Assembly (NCBI RefSeq): GCF_000820165.1
Contig: NZ_CDDD01000013.1
Location: 62,001 to 126,000 of the forward strand
Direction of reading: 5' to 3'
From: Aeromonas taiwanensis
GTDB lineage: Bacteria > Pseudomonadota > Gammaproteobacteria > Enterobacterales > Aeromonadaceae
DNA: 64,000 nucleotides
Positions 17,434 to 27,861 of the stretch are shown piece by piece; within the stretch, counting starts at the first letter, position 1; each line of letters starts with the position of its first letter. The translations under genes were made by a program, and so were the position numbers. A model generated the notes under the pieces. It was not told the DNA's origin, did no database searches, and worked only from the letters and a program-made list of their open reading frames with translations.

Positions 17434-19866
17434 TTATTGGTCTCGCAGGTTAAACGGACGAATGTAAGGCAGTGCTTCGGTGTCCAGGGAGGTGCCCTTG
17501 GCGCCGGTACCCACGCTACCCAATCCTTTCATTTCAAATTGAATGCCGAAACTGCGCTCCGAAGTCGGTTCCAGATTCACGTTATCCGGTGTGTTGACCC
17601 ACTCCAGGTTGAAGTTGATGCTCCAGCAGCAGGAGTCGTACTTCAGGCCCACCTTGCGGTCCACTTTGACGTTCTGGTTGAGCTCCTGATAGTAACCCCC
17701 GTAGAGGTGCCACTGGTCGTTCAGGGGCGTGGTCAGCAGCAGGCCGATCTGGTTGAGATCCGTGACCTGTCCCTTGTTGTCGAGGTCGTAGTTGGCATCC
17801 CGCACGAAGCGGTGGTTCAGCTGGCTGATCAGTTTCTCGTGGCGGTACTCCAGGGCGCTGTTGGCAGAGCTGATCTGGCGCTGTTCCACGTCATACTGTG
17901 CCCCGGCATGGGCGTACCACTGCTCGTTGATCTTGGCGTCTCCCTCGAACGACAGGGGCGAGCGGGTATTGGTGCTCAGCTCGTCGCTGCTGTAGAGCTT
18001 GACCCTGGGGGCCACGAAGTCGAAGGCTTGGGCAACGGCCAGCCGGATTCGTTCATCCCCGGCCGGATCATAAATGCGGGTCGTGACGCCCAGGGAGAGG
18101 CGATTGGAGTCGCTGATCCGGTCCAGACCGGCGTAGCGGCGATCGCTGAACAGGCTGTAGTAGTCCTGGCGCATGGTGGTGGAGTCGTAGACCCCGATGT
18201 TGTCCTGATCCTTGTAGGGGATGTAGAGGTACTGGAACTCCGGCTCCAGGGTCTGGTTGGCGCCCTCGCCAAACCACTGCTGATCACGCTCGAAGGTCAT
18301 GCCCCCCTTGAGACGGAAAGAGGGCAGCACCCGGGTGATGGTGCCTTCTTCCAGCGTGACATCCCCCCCGCCTACCGGGGTGAAGCGGCTGGTGAAGGTG
18401 CTGCTCATGTTGTCCGGTACCGTCTGATCGTAACGGGTGTACATCAGCTTGTACTGGCTGTCGAGGAAGTAACCGGCTTCGTCGATGAGCGGGATGGTTA
18501 GGGTGGGGGCCGTGTGGAAGCGGGTCCCGGTGTAGGCCTCCCCCTGGTTCTGCGCAATGGCCTGATCGTTGTTGTAGCCGAAGTTGGTCAGTTCGGTGTT
18601 CCAGGCCAGATCGTACCAGCTCCCCTGCTGGTAGTAGTTGTGGTTGATGCGCGGCATCAGCTCGTGGGGCTGCTGGGCGCTCGCCAGCAGGATCTGGTAG
18701 GTGCGCACCTCTGCGTTGAGGTTCCAGTTCTGTTGGAAGTAGCCGGCCGTCAGGGATTGTTGTAGCTGGTTGTCAACCTGGGTCCCTACCTTGGGGGAGA
18801 AGTCGTTGAAGTAGTTGTAGTCACGGTCCCGCACCTTGGTGTAGTCCACCGACACTCGCAAGGTGTTGTCCATGAACATAGAGGTGTGACGGGCGTTCAG
18901 CAGGTAGCGATGACCGTCGGAGAGGTAGTCGTTGAGGCTGTCCGTCTCGTCGTACTGCTTGTCGTTCGCCAGGTTCTCGAAGTAGAGGCTACCCACGTGG
19001 GCCGGATCCGGCATGTAGCGGAACTCGACCTGCTCCATCAGGCCCCGTCTGTCCATGAAGCGGGAGGTGATGGTGGCATCGTAGTTGGGCGCTATGTTCC
19101 AGTAGAAGGGCTGGGTGATGTCCATGCCGTTCTTGGAGCTCTGGGTATAACCCGGGTAGAGCAGACCCGTCTTGCGCTCGTCCTTGATGGGGAAGTTGAT
19201 GTAGGGGAAATAGAAGACAGGATAGTCATAGAGCCAGAGGCTGGCGTTCCAGGCTTCCCCGAACACCTCGGACTGGTCGATGTCGATGCTGCCAGCCTTC
19301 AGGGTCCAGACCTCCTGACCCGGCGGGCAGGTGGTGTACTGGGCCCCTTCCAGGGTGATGTTCTGGTTGTTGTTGGTCATGGTCACCTTCTCGGCGAAGC
19401 CGCGCACCGGTGAGCCGTGAACCTGATACTTGCCCTCTTCCAGCTCGGAGTTCTTGGTGTCCAGGTTGGACTTGAGGGTCTTGTCGCTGGTGACCGTGAT
19501 CTGGCCATCGTTGTAGTAGATGTTGCCGATGGCGATGACGTCCCGGCTCTTCTGATCGAGCTGGGCGTAGTCGGAGTCGAACTTGCGCACCCCCTGACGA
19601 ACCTTGACATCGCCCTCGTAGACGGCGGTGCCGCCCTGCTTGGCCTCCAGGCGATCGGCATCCACCTCGACGGGCAGGGCATTGGCATCTTGGCCTGCGG
19701 TGGGTTTCTCTATCTTGGGCACATAGTCATAGCAGAGGCTGTCGAGGATCCCGGTGGCGGGCGGTGCGTTGAGTGGCGCAGCCTGAACCATGAGCGGACT
19801 CACGGCAGGAACAAGGCTGATGGTCAGGGCGATGGGACAGGAGTATCCCAGTGTCCATTTTGTCAT
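17434..19866 (-). CDS. lptD: LPS-assembly outer-membrane protein LptD
   Basis: LptD with LptE inserts lipopolysaccharide into the outer leaflet. The 810-residue precursor has a signal peptide (about 1-30), an OstA-like periplasmic domain (about 60-190) and a large beta-barrel. All four conserved cysteines are visible: Cys45, Cys180 and the adjacent pair Cys746-Cys747, so the essential nonconsecutive disulfides can form. It is the first gene of the minus-strand operon and is divergent from amgK. Confidence 0.97.
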   Translation of the reverse strand: MTKWTLGYSCPIALTISLVPAVSPLMVQAAPLNAPPATGILDSLCYDYVPKIEKPTAGQDANALPVEVDADRLEAKQGGTAVYEGDVKVRQGVRKFDSDYAQLDQKSRDVIAIGNIYYNDGQITVTSDKTLKSNLDTKNSELEEGKYQVHGSPVRGFAEKVTMTNNNQNITLEGAQYTTCPPGQEVWTLKAGSIDIDQSEVFGEAWNASLWLYDYPVFYFPYINFPIKDERKTGLLYPGYTQSSKNGMDITQPFYWNIAPNYDATITSRFMDRRGLMEQVEFRYMPDPAHVGSLYFENLANDKQYDETDSLNDYLSDGHRYLLNARHTSMFMDNTLRVSVDYTKVRDRDYNYFNDFSPKVGTQVDNQLQQSLTAGYFQQNWNLNAEVRTYQILLASAQQPHELMPRINHNYYQQGSWYDLAWNTELTNFGYNNDQAIAQNQGEAYTGTRFHTAPTLTIPLIDEAGYFLDSQYKLMYTRYDQTVPDNMSSTFTSRFTPVGGGDVTLEEGTITRVLPSFRLKGGMTFERDQQWFGEGANQTLEPEFQYLYIPYKDQDNIGVYDSTTMRQDYYSLFSDRRYAGLDRISDSNRLSLGVTTRIYDPAGDERIRLAVAQAFDFVAPRVKLYSSDELSTNTRSPLSFEGDAKINEQWYAHAGAQYDVEQRQISSANSALEYRHEKLISQLNHRFVRDANYDLDNKGQVTDLNQIGLLLTTPLNDQWHLYGGYYQELNQNVKVDRKVGLKYDSCCWSINFNLEWVNTPDNVNLEPTSERSFGIQFEMKGLGSVGTGAKGTSLDTEALPYIRPFNLRDQ

Positions 19867-19938
19867 GTGAAAGGCTCGCGCAATCCGTAGTAAAAACGGT
19901 TAGTTCAGGGCATGCATTTTATGTCAGGATCCATCGAG

Positions 19939-19966
19939 TTGACATTGCATGTCATTGCTTTATGTT
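19939..19966 (+). promoter_or_regulatory. Promoter for amgK-murU, overlapping a 15-base inverted repeat
   Basis: TTGACA at 19939-19944 and TATGTT at 19961-19966 are spaced by 16 bases, in the divergent lptD/amgK gap. The -35 box is part of a perfect inverted repeat, TGACAT-TGC-ATGTCA (19940-19954), which could be an operator. The start codon of amgK is about 75 bases downstream. Confidence 0.6.
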
Positions 19967-20040
19967 AGCCGGCAATGATAAAGCATTATTGCGGCCAGGG
20001 CTAACAGCCAAGTGCTGCTTTCCAATTTGGTTCCCGACTC

Positions 20041-21069
20041 ATGCACGATCGCGCTTCCCTGCTTTTGCAATGGGCACGCCGGATTTCCGGTGATGCCAAC
20101 CTTCCGTTGACCCTCATATCCGGTGACGCCAGTTTCCGCCGTTACTTCCGTGGTGGTGGTCTGGTGTGGGTGGATGCTAATCCTAAAACCGAAAAAAATC
20201 ATGAGTTCGTTCGCAATGCGGTCGCATTGCATGAAGTGGGGTTGAAGGCGCCCGAGGTCAGGGGGGTGGACTACGATCACGGACTGCTGGCGGTGACGGA
20301 CCTCGGGGATACCCAGCTCATCGGCTGCCTGGACGAGAGCAACGTGCTGGCCTGGTATGGCAAGGCCATCGCCCTGTTGCCCCGTCTCGGCGCTGTTGAA
20401 CTGGAGCTTGAGCCTTTTGATGCCGCCTTCATGGCCCGGGAAAACGCCATCTTCCCCGAGTGGCTGCTGGGGCAGCACCTGCAGCTGACCCTGAGCGCCG
20501 AGGAAGAGCAACTGCTGGCGGAGACCTTCGCCTGCCTCACCGCGAACAATCTGGCCCAGCCCCAGGGGGTGATGCACCGGGACTTCCATAGCCGCAACCT
20601 CATGGTGTGCGGTGGGCAGACCCCGGGCGAGAGCGAGCTCGCCATCATCGACTTCCAGGACATGGTCATCGGCCCTCTGAGTTATGACCTGGTCTCCCTC
20701 CTGAAAGACTGTTACGTGCGCTGGCCCGACGAGGTGATCGAGCAGGGCATGCGCCAGGGCTTCGAGACCCTTCGTCAGGCGGAGCTGCTCGGCGGGCTCG
20801 ACTATGCCGCGTTTCGTCGCGCAGCAGACCTCACCGGCATGCAGCGTCACCTCAAGGCGGCGGGGATCTTCACCCGCCTCTGGCATCGGGACGGCAAGTC
20901 CGGCTACCTCAAAGACATCCCACGCACCCTCGACTATGTGGTCGATGTCTGTCGCACCCATGGCGAGAGCTATCCCGTGCTGGTTCGCTTCGGTGCCTGG
21001 CTGGAGCAGGTGGTGCTGCCGGGTCTGACCCGGGTGGCCGAGGCCCGTGCCGACGGAGCTGCATCATGA
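20041..21069 (+). CDS. amgK: AmgK-like anomeric N-acetylmuramate/N-acetylglucosamine kinase
   Basis: AmgK phosphorylates MurNAc at the anomeric carbon in the cell-wall recycling route that bypasses de novo UDP-MurNAc synthesis. The 342-residue protein is an aminoglycoside-phosphotransferase-type kinase with the catalytic loop HRDFHSRN at 179-186 and the metal-binding IIDFQD near 202-207. It overlaps the murU start by four bases (ATGA), and the pair lies next to lptD exactly as in Pseudomonas. No strong ribosome binding site precedes the ATG at 20041. The substrate is assigned from the family and from the murU partner. Confidence 0.88.
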   Translation: MHDRASLLLQWARRISGDANLPLTLISGDASFRRYFRGGGLVWVDANPKTEKNHEFVRNAVALHEVGLKAPEVRGVDYDHGLLAVTDLGDTQLIGCLDESNVLAWYGKAIALLPRLGAVELELEPFDAAFMARENAIFPEWLLGQHLQLTLSAEEEQLLAETFACLTANNLAQPQGVMHRDFHSRNLMVCGGQTPGESELAIIDFQDMVIGPLSYDLVSLLKDCYVRWPDEVIEQGMRQGFETLRQAELLGGLDYAAFRRAADLTGMQRHLKAAGIFTRLWHRDGKSGYLKDIPRTLDYVVDVCRTHGESYPVLVRFGAWLEQVVLPGLTRVAEARADGAAS

Positions 21070-21734
21070 AGGCGATGATCCTGGCCGCCGGCCGCGGCGA
21101 GCGGATGCGCCCGCTTACCGACAGTCTGCCCAAGCCGCTGCTGGCGGCGGGAGGCAAACCCCTCATCGTGCATCATATCGAGAAGCTCAAACGCGCCGGG
21201 ATCAGCGAGCTGGTCATCAATCATGCCTGGCTTGGCCACAAGCTGGTGGAGGCCCTCGGCGATGGCAGCGCGTTCGGGGTGTCTATCCGCTGGTCGGCAG
21301 AGGAGAGCGCGCTGGAGACCGCAGGCGGCATCGTGCAGGCGCTGCCCCTGCTCGGCAGCGACCCCTTCCTGGTGATCAACGGCGACACCTGGATCGATGC
21401 CGACTATGCCTCCCTGGTAAGTCAGCCCCTGGGGGGGGATCTGGTCCACCTCTGGCTGGTGCCCAATCCCCCCCAGCATCCCAATGGGGACTTCTCCTTG
21501 CAAGCCGGCCGGGTGCAGGATGCCCCGGCCCTGACCTTCAGCGGCGTAGGTCTCTACCACCCCGCCGCCTTTGCCGATCTGCCCTCGGGCGCCCGCAAAC
21601 TGGCGCCCCTGCTGCGGGACTGGATGGCGCAGGGCAGAGTCGGCGGCAGCCTGCTCGCCGGCGAATGGCGGGACATCGGCACCGTGGAGCGGCTGCGCTC
21701 GCTGGACGAGCTGCTGCTCGCCGGCACTCATTAA
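21066..21734 (+). CDS. murU: MurU-like N-acetylmuramate-1-phosphate uridylyltransferase
   Basis: MurU converts MurNAc alpha-1-phosphate and UTP to UDP-MurNAc, the step after AmgK in fosfomycin-insensitive peptidoglycan recycling. The 222-residue nucleotidyltransferase begins MKAMILAAGRGERMRPLT with the KPLL motif, and shows INGDTWIDADY as the metal-binding segment. Its start overlaps the amgK stop. Length and partner gene match MurU rather than larger sugar nucleotidyltransferases. Confidence 0.9.
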   Translation: MKAMILAAGRGERMRPLTDSLPKPLLAAGGKPLIVHHIEKLKRAGISELVINHAWLGHKLVEALGDGSAFGVSIRWSAEESALETAGGIVQALPLLGSDPFLVINGDTWIDADYASLVSQPLGGDLVHLWLVPNPPQHPNGDFSLQAGRVQDAPALTFSGVGLYHPAAFADLPSGARKLAPLLRDWMAQGRVGGSLLAGEWRDIGTVERLRSLDELLLAGTH

Positions 21735-21753
21735 CATCACGAGGTCTTGAACC

Positions 21754-22569
21754 ATGCGTATTTGGGGTAAGGTGCTTGGCGCCTTCTTCGGTTTTCTGCT
21801 CGGCAACATCTTCGGGGCCCTGCTGGGCCTGTGGATTGGTCACCGCTTCGATCGGGGCATGGGCATGTCCTTCCGCCGTGCCCCCAGCCAGCAGCAACAG
21901 GCGGTCTTTTTCCACGCCACCTTCGCCGTCATGGGCCACATCGCCAAGGCGAGCGGGCAGGTCACCGAACACGAGATCCGGGTGGCGTCCAACCTGATGG
22001 ACAGGATGCGCCTCTCCGGTGAGCAGCGCGTGCGCGCCCAGGAGTCGTTCCGTCAGGGCAAGGAGAGCGACTTCCCGCTGCGCGAAACCCTGGCGGAGTT
22101 TCGCCAGGCCAGCCAGGGGCAGCGGGACATTCTGCGCTTCTTCCTGGAGGTCCAGCTGCAGGCCGCCTTTGCCGATGGCAAGGTGGAGGCCAACGAGCGC
22201 GCCATCCTGCAGACCATCGCCGACGAGCTGGGGTTCAGCCGTATCGAACTGGCGCGGATCCTGGCGATGGCCGAGGCTCAGATGAACTTCTTCCACCGCC
22301 AGCAACAGGGCGGTGGGCAGGGGCAGCAATACCGGCAGGAGCCGCCCTCCCGGGACCGTCTCAAGGATGCCTATCAGCTGCTCGGGGTGAGCGAGAGCGA
22401 CAGCGATCAGGAGATCAAGCGCGCCTATCGCAAGGAGATGAGCAAACATCACCCGGACAAGCTGGCCGCCAAGGGGTTGCCGCCGGAGATGATGGAGATG
22501 GCCAAGGAGAAGGCCCAGGAGATCCAGCAGGCCTGGGAGTGGATCCGCGAGGCTCGCGGCATCCGTTGA
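21754..22569 (+). CDS. djlA: Membrane-anchored DnaK co-chaperone DjlA
   Basis: DjlA is a type III J-protein that stimulates DnaK at the inner membrane. The 271-residue protein has an N-terminal Gly-rich transmembrane helix (about 5-27), a TerB-like helical middle domain and a C-terminal J domain with the essential HPD in KHHPDKL. E. coli also places djlA beside lptD (divergent). It starts 19 bases after murU, so it may be in the same transcript, and ends at a strong terminator. Confidence 0.95.
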   Translation: MRIWGKVLGAFFGFLLGNIFGALLGLWIGHRFDRGMGMSFRRAPSQQQQAVFFHATFAVMGHIAKASGQVTEHEIRVASNLMDRMRLSGEQRVRAQESFRQGKESDFPLRETLAEFRQASQGQRDILRFFLEVQLQAAFADGKVEANERAILQTIADELGFSRIELARILAMAEAQMNFFHRQQQGGGQGQQYRQEPPSRDRLKDAYQLLGVSESDSDQEIKRAYRKEMSKHHPDKLAAKGLPPEMMEMAKEKAQEIQQAWEWIREARGIR

Positions 22570-22587
22570 GCGGCGATGCCAGACATG

Positions 22588-22616
22588 AAAAAAGCCCGTC
22601 GATGACGGGCTTTTTT
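22588..22616. terminator. Bidirectional terminator between djlA and the purine permease gene
   Basis: AAAAAAGCCCGTC pairs with GACGGGCTTTTTT around GAT, with A and T tracts on both sides. The flanking genes are convergent. Confidence 0.88.
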
Positions 22617-22633
22617 GTGGGTGCAAGCGAGGG

Positions 22634-23989
22634 TTAGTGGCTGTCGACCCAGACAAACTTGAGCACGAACAGCAGGGCCACCACCAGCACGCAGGGGTTG
22701 ATCTCGCGCCAGCGGCCGGTGCCCGCCTTCATCACGCAGTAGGAGATGAAGCCCACGGCGATCCCCTCGGTGATGGAGAAGCTGAACGGCATCATGACGG
22801 CGGTCATGAAGGCCGGCACCGCCTCGGTCAGGTCTTCCCACTTCACCCGGGTCAGCTCGGAGCACATCAGCACGCCCACGTAGATAAGGGCGCCCGCGGC
22901 GGCGTAGGCCGGCACCATGGCGGCGACCGGGGAGAAGAAGATGGCCAGCAGGAACAGCACGCCGACCACGATGGCGGTCAGGCCGGTGCGACCGCCCACG
23001 GCGACCCCGGAGCTGCTCTCGATATACGCCGTCACGGAGGAGGTGCCCATAAAGGCGCCGCCGACGGAGCTCACGCTGTCCACCACCAGGGCCTGTTTCA
23101 TGCGCGGGAAGTGACCTCTGTCATCGGCCAGCTTGGCGCGGTTGGTGACCCCGATCAGGGTGCCGGAAGAGTCGAACAGGTTGACCAGCATAAAGGAGAA
23201 GATGATCCCCGCCAGGCTGATGTCGAGCGACCCCATCAGATCCAGCTGGCCGAATACCGGCTCGACGCTGGGTGGCATGGAGACGAAGCCCTTGAAGGTG
23301 ACATCCCCGAACAGGAAGCCCAGCCCTGTGGTGACCACCATGGAGATGAGCACGGCGGAGTGCACCCCACGGGCGGAGAAGATGCAGATCAGGAAGAAGC
23401 CCAACAGCCCCAGCAGGCAGGGCAGGGAGGTGAGGTTGCCCACGGTCACCATGGTCGCGGGGCTCGCGACGACGATGCCGGCGTTGTGCAGGCCGAGCAG
23501 GGCGATGAGCAGGCCGATGCCGGCGGTGATGCCGACCCGCAGGGTGAGCGGGATATTGGCGATCAGCCAGTAGCGCACCCGCAGCAGGGTGAGGATCAGC
23601 AGGCCCAGGGCGCCCCAGAAGATGGTGCCCATGCCGACCTGCCAGGAGTAGCCCATGCCGGCCACCACCACGAAGGCGAAGAAGGCGTTGAGGCCCATGG
23701 CGGGCGCCAGGGCGATGGGCAGGTTGGCCAGAAGACCCATCAGGATGCTGCCGATGCCGGCGATGAGGCAGGTGGTGACGAACACGGCCTGGGTGTCCAT
23801 GCCCGCGGCAGAGAGGATCTGCGGGTTGACGAACACGATGTAGACCATGGTCAGGAAGGTGGTGATACCGGCGATCACCTCGGTGCGGGCCGTGGTGCCA
23901 TGACCGCGCAGGGCAAACAGGCGCTCGAGCAGTCCATGCCCGGCAGCCGGGCTGGCGGTCTGCCCGGTAGCGTGATGTGGTTGATTCAT
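22634..23989 (-). CDS. NCS2/AzgA-type purine (guanine/hypoxanthine/adenine) permease
   Basis: This 451-residue polytopic membrane protein matches the AzgA-like branch of the NCS2 nucleobase transporters, with typical segments TEVIAGITTFLTMVYIVFVNPQIL, GMGLNAFFAF-like and LFDSSGTLIGV. E. coli relatives GhxP/GhxQ and AdeP/AdeQ import purine bases by proton symport. The start at 23989 (MNQPHHATG) gives the normal family length. A PurR-like operator lies about 195 bases upstream, supporting purine control. The exact base transported cannot be told from sequence alone. Confidence 0.9.
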   Translation of the reverse strand: MNQPHHATGQTASPAAGHGLLERLFALRGHGTTARTEVIAGITTFLTMVYIVFVNPQILSAAGMDTQAVFVTTCLIAGIGSILMGLLANLPIALAPAMGLNAFFAFVVVAGMGYSWQVGMGTIFWGALGLLILTLLRVRYWLIANIPLTLRVGITAGIGLLIALLGLHNAGIVVASPATMVTVGNLTSLPCLLGLLGFFLICIFSARGVHSAVLISMVVTTGLGFLFGDVTFKGFVSMPPSVEPVFGQLDLMGSLDISLAGIIFSFMLVNLFDSSGTLIGVTNRAKLADDRGHFPRMKQALVVDSVSSVGGAFMGTSSVTAYIESSSGVAVGGRTGLTAIVVGVLFLLAIFFSPVAAMVPAYAAAGALIYVGVLMCSELTRVKWEDLTEAVPAFMTAVMMPFSFSITEGIAVGFISYCVMKAGTGRWREINPCVLVVALLFVLKFVWVDSH

Positions 23990-24180
23990 GTTGGATTCCA
24001 ATGGGTAACGTGAAATAAGCAGCAGGGGGGCCGCACCCATCCATGCGGGGTGAAGGGCCCTGTTTCTGGCGGTGAAATGACCAGACTCGTCCTGATACCG
24101 TGACAGCGCGCACATTTTTACACAGGCGGCCAGGTTTACAAACCCCGGATCTGCGAGGCGGATCAATGAATAGAGTAAAA

Positions 24181-24196
24181 ATTCAAACGTTTGCTC
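24181..24196 (-). promoter_or_regulatory. PurR-like operator upstream of the purine permease
   Basis: On the minus strand this site reads GCAAACGTTT at its core, identical to the centre of the PurR consensus ACGCAAACGTTTTCNT; the outer bases match less well. It lies in the 255-base gap between the permease start and the end of the preceding minus-strand gene. Confidence 0.55.
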
Positions 24197-24244
24197 CGGG
24201 AGGCGTTAAAACGGGGCTCGATAGAGGCTTGTTTGCGGGGGCCA

Positions 24245-24574
24245 TCAACGGCTCTTCAGGTAGCGCTCGATAAGCTGGCTGAGCACGGCGTCGCTCTGCT
24301 CCAGCAAGGGGGCGAGTGCCAGCCCCAGGCGCTGCAGCAGCAGGCCGGCCTGGGCCTCGCTCAATTTGCGCCCCTCGATGAGGAACTCCTGCTCCGGCAA
24401 CTGCTTGTCATGGCGGGGGATCAGCACCCAGTTGACCCGTTCGGGCTCGATGGCGGCAAAGACCCGACTGGCTGCCGTGCAGAAGGTGTCGATGTGGTGC
24501 TTGCCATCCGGCCCCAGGCAACCGGGTTCAAGCCGGATCTGGATGGTGAGTCTGGGGGCGGTGGGCTGGGTCAT
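24245..24574 (-). CDS. Conserved-looking hypothetical protein, 109 residues
   Basis: I do not recognise this protein. It is soluble, with no signal peptide or membrane segment. It has an N-terminal beta-type stretch (PRLTIQIRLEPG), two cysteines in the first third (Cys19 and Cys32), and a Leu-rich helical C-terminal half ending LSQLIERYLKSR. Codon use resembles neighbouring genes, and it lies on the same strand as ettA and the purine permease, downstream of the ettA terminator. That supports a real gene. No function is proposed. Confidence 0.7.
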   Translation of the reverse strand: MTQPTAPRLTIQIRLEPGCLGPDGKHHIDTFCTAASRVFAAIEPERVNWVLIPRHDKQLPEQEFLIEGRKLSEAQAGLLLQRLGLALAPLLEQSDAVLSQLIERYLKSR

Positions 24575-24625
24575 GGCGCGTTGTCACTGGGTGAAGGAGG
24601 GGATGATTGTAATCCGGAAGGCGAT

Positions 24626-24652
24626 AAAAAGGGGAGCCCATGCTCCCCTTGT
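24626..24652 (-). terminator. Terminator after ettA
   Basis: Read on the minus strand, AAGGGGAGC pairs with GCTCCCCTT followed by TTTAT. It lies about 75 bases after the ettA stop. Confidence 0.82.
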
Positions 24653-24725
24653 CATCACAGCGTTTGCCATGCCGTCCCCGGTCGGTGTGGTCCGGCAGGC
24701 CGCCTTGCTTCATCGCCAGGCGCAA

Positions 24726-26393
<1,668 letters not shown>

Positions 26394-26670
26394 TGGCTAA
26401 TTCTCTTCCTTTCAGCAGTTTAATGTCTTGGCATTAACAGACTGATGTCGTGGTGGGGCCGGGTCGGCAGGACCGACACGGTTCCAAAAAACCCGTCGAT
26501 TGTAAACCAATGGGAGGAGGGCGGCAAAGCCGCCACCGGGGAGCTGGCGCTGGCGAAGCTGAGGGGCGGGAGGGCCGCATCAGGCCACCCGCCGGGGCTC
26601 ATGCTTAAGACTTCCTTAACTCTGGCCCGATAGGATACCCACTGAACGGCGGTGCGGGCCCGGATGGTGG

Positions 26671-27516
26671 TCAGCGTGGCCGTTTCTGCCCCTTGTCCGC
26701 ATCGTGTCCCGAGTAGTAGAGCACCCGCTGCACATACTCCTGGGTCTCCTGATAGGGAGGCACGCCACCGTGGCGCATCACGGCCTGCTCCCCGGCATTG
26801 TAGGCCGCGCTGATCCTGACCCAGTCAGGGCCAAACTGCTTCTCCAGCCATTTCAGGTAGATCATGGCGCCACGGATGTTCTGCTGCGCATCGAACGGAC
26901 GGGTCACGCCGAAGCGGGCCTGGGTCTCGGGGATGAGTTGCATGACCCCCTGCGCCTGTTTGGGGGAGACGGCCTGGCTGTTCAGATTGGATTCGGTGAT
27001 GGCGATGGCCAGCGCCAGCCTGGGATCGACCTTGTGGCGCAGGGCCGCCTTGCGGATCTGGCTGGCCAGCTGCTGCTTGGCGACCGGTTGGCGGGCGATG
27101 TAGTGCTCCAGATCGAACGGCGTGCCCGGTTGCACCCAGGGGGCGCCGCCGCCTCCTCCCCCGACGCCGCAGTTACCCAGGGGGGCATTGCCGACGCGTG
27201 CGTTGTAGTAGCGGGCGGCCTGCTGGTTGCCGAGGCGCATGGCCATGGCCAGGTAGGCGTTGGCGCTGCGGGCGTTGCGGATCCCCTGGGGGCCGCGAGC
27301 CAGCAGGCGGCCGATGCGGAAATAGGCCTCGGGGTTGCCGAGGCGAGCCGCAGAGCAGTAGTGGGCGATGGCCTGCCTCGGGTTGCTGCGCTCCAGGGTG
27401 GCGCCCTGGCGCAGGGCGCTCATCGCCTTGGGGGCCTGGCGAAAGGCTTCGGCGTGGGCCGGGGTCGTGGTCAGGAGGAGGAGGAGCCCCCAGCCCCAGA
27501 TGCAGAGTTTCTGCAT
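26671..27516 (-). CDS. Periplasmic lytic transglycosylase with Sel1-like repeats and SLT domain
   Basis: The 281-residue precursor has a signal peptide (about 1-22, ending AHA), Sel1-like repeats (about 45-108, with AARLGNPEAYFRIGRLLA), a Gly-rich linker near 113-130 and a C-terminal SLT (lysozyme-like) domain. The catalytic Glu is Glu175 in AIAITESNLNS, followed by the usual QAQGVMQLIPETQ and SAAYNAGEQAV motifs. It should cleave the MurNAc-GlcNAc bond to give 1,6-anhydro-MurNAc ends, the kind of fragment that feeds cell-wall recycling of the AmgK/MurU type. It resembles family 1 (Slt-type) enzymes; the physiological role is unknown. Confidence 0.88.
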   Translation of the reverse strand: MQKLCIWGWGLLLLLTTTPAHAEAFRQAPKAMSALRQGATLERSNPRQAIAHYCSAARLGNPEAYFRIGRLLARGPQGIRNARSANAYLAMAMRLGNQQAARYYNARVGNAPLGNCGVGGGGGGAPWVQPGTPFDLEHYIARQPVAKQQLASQIRKAALRHKVDPRLALAIAITESNLNSQAVSPKQAQGVMQLIPETQARFGVTRPFDAQQNIRGAMIYLKWLEKQFGPDWVRISAAYNAGEQAVMRHGGVPPYQETQEYVQRVLYYSGHDADKGQKRPR

Positions 27517-27861
27517 GATGGATACCTCATTTTCGTATCCGCAAGATATAGGTTCTAGGTGGGCTGGCTGCCAGCCAGATGATGGAACATGTGGTTATGT
27601 CTCAGTTCATCAGAGACGAAAATGGTATGGAACTTTTGACCAGGAGATGCACCCGTGGGTTGCGGTGCCCGGAAGAGCGGCAGGACAAAATGACTGCGTA
27701 ATGCACAGTGGTTGATGCCGTCGTCAATTGCAGAGTGGTAGACTGCGAACGTCATGATGCAATACCTTGTATTTTAGTGGGTTATGGCGTTAAGGCCCTC
27801 TCCCCATCTCATGATGTGAGCAACAGGATTAGTTGCGTTTTTCAATTGTTGGGAAGCTCTT
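27517..27861. other. Intergenic region upstream of the GT2-LAB_N-GT39 cassette
   Basis: This is a 345-base divergent gap. It contains a GGCTGG-CTG-CCAGCC hairpin near 27562-27576 and a GGGAAG ribosome-binding-type sequence just before the glycosyltransferase start. I see no convincing gene, known RNA or clear -35/-10 pair, although it must hold promoters for both flanking units. Confidence 0.5.

Noticed and set aside
26520-26534. GGCGGC-AAA-GCCGCC hairpin upstream of ettA as a terminator
   Set aside because: There is no adjacent T run in either direction; it may be just a GC-rich repeat.
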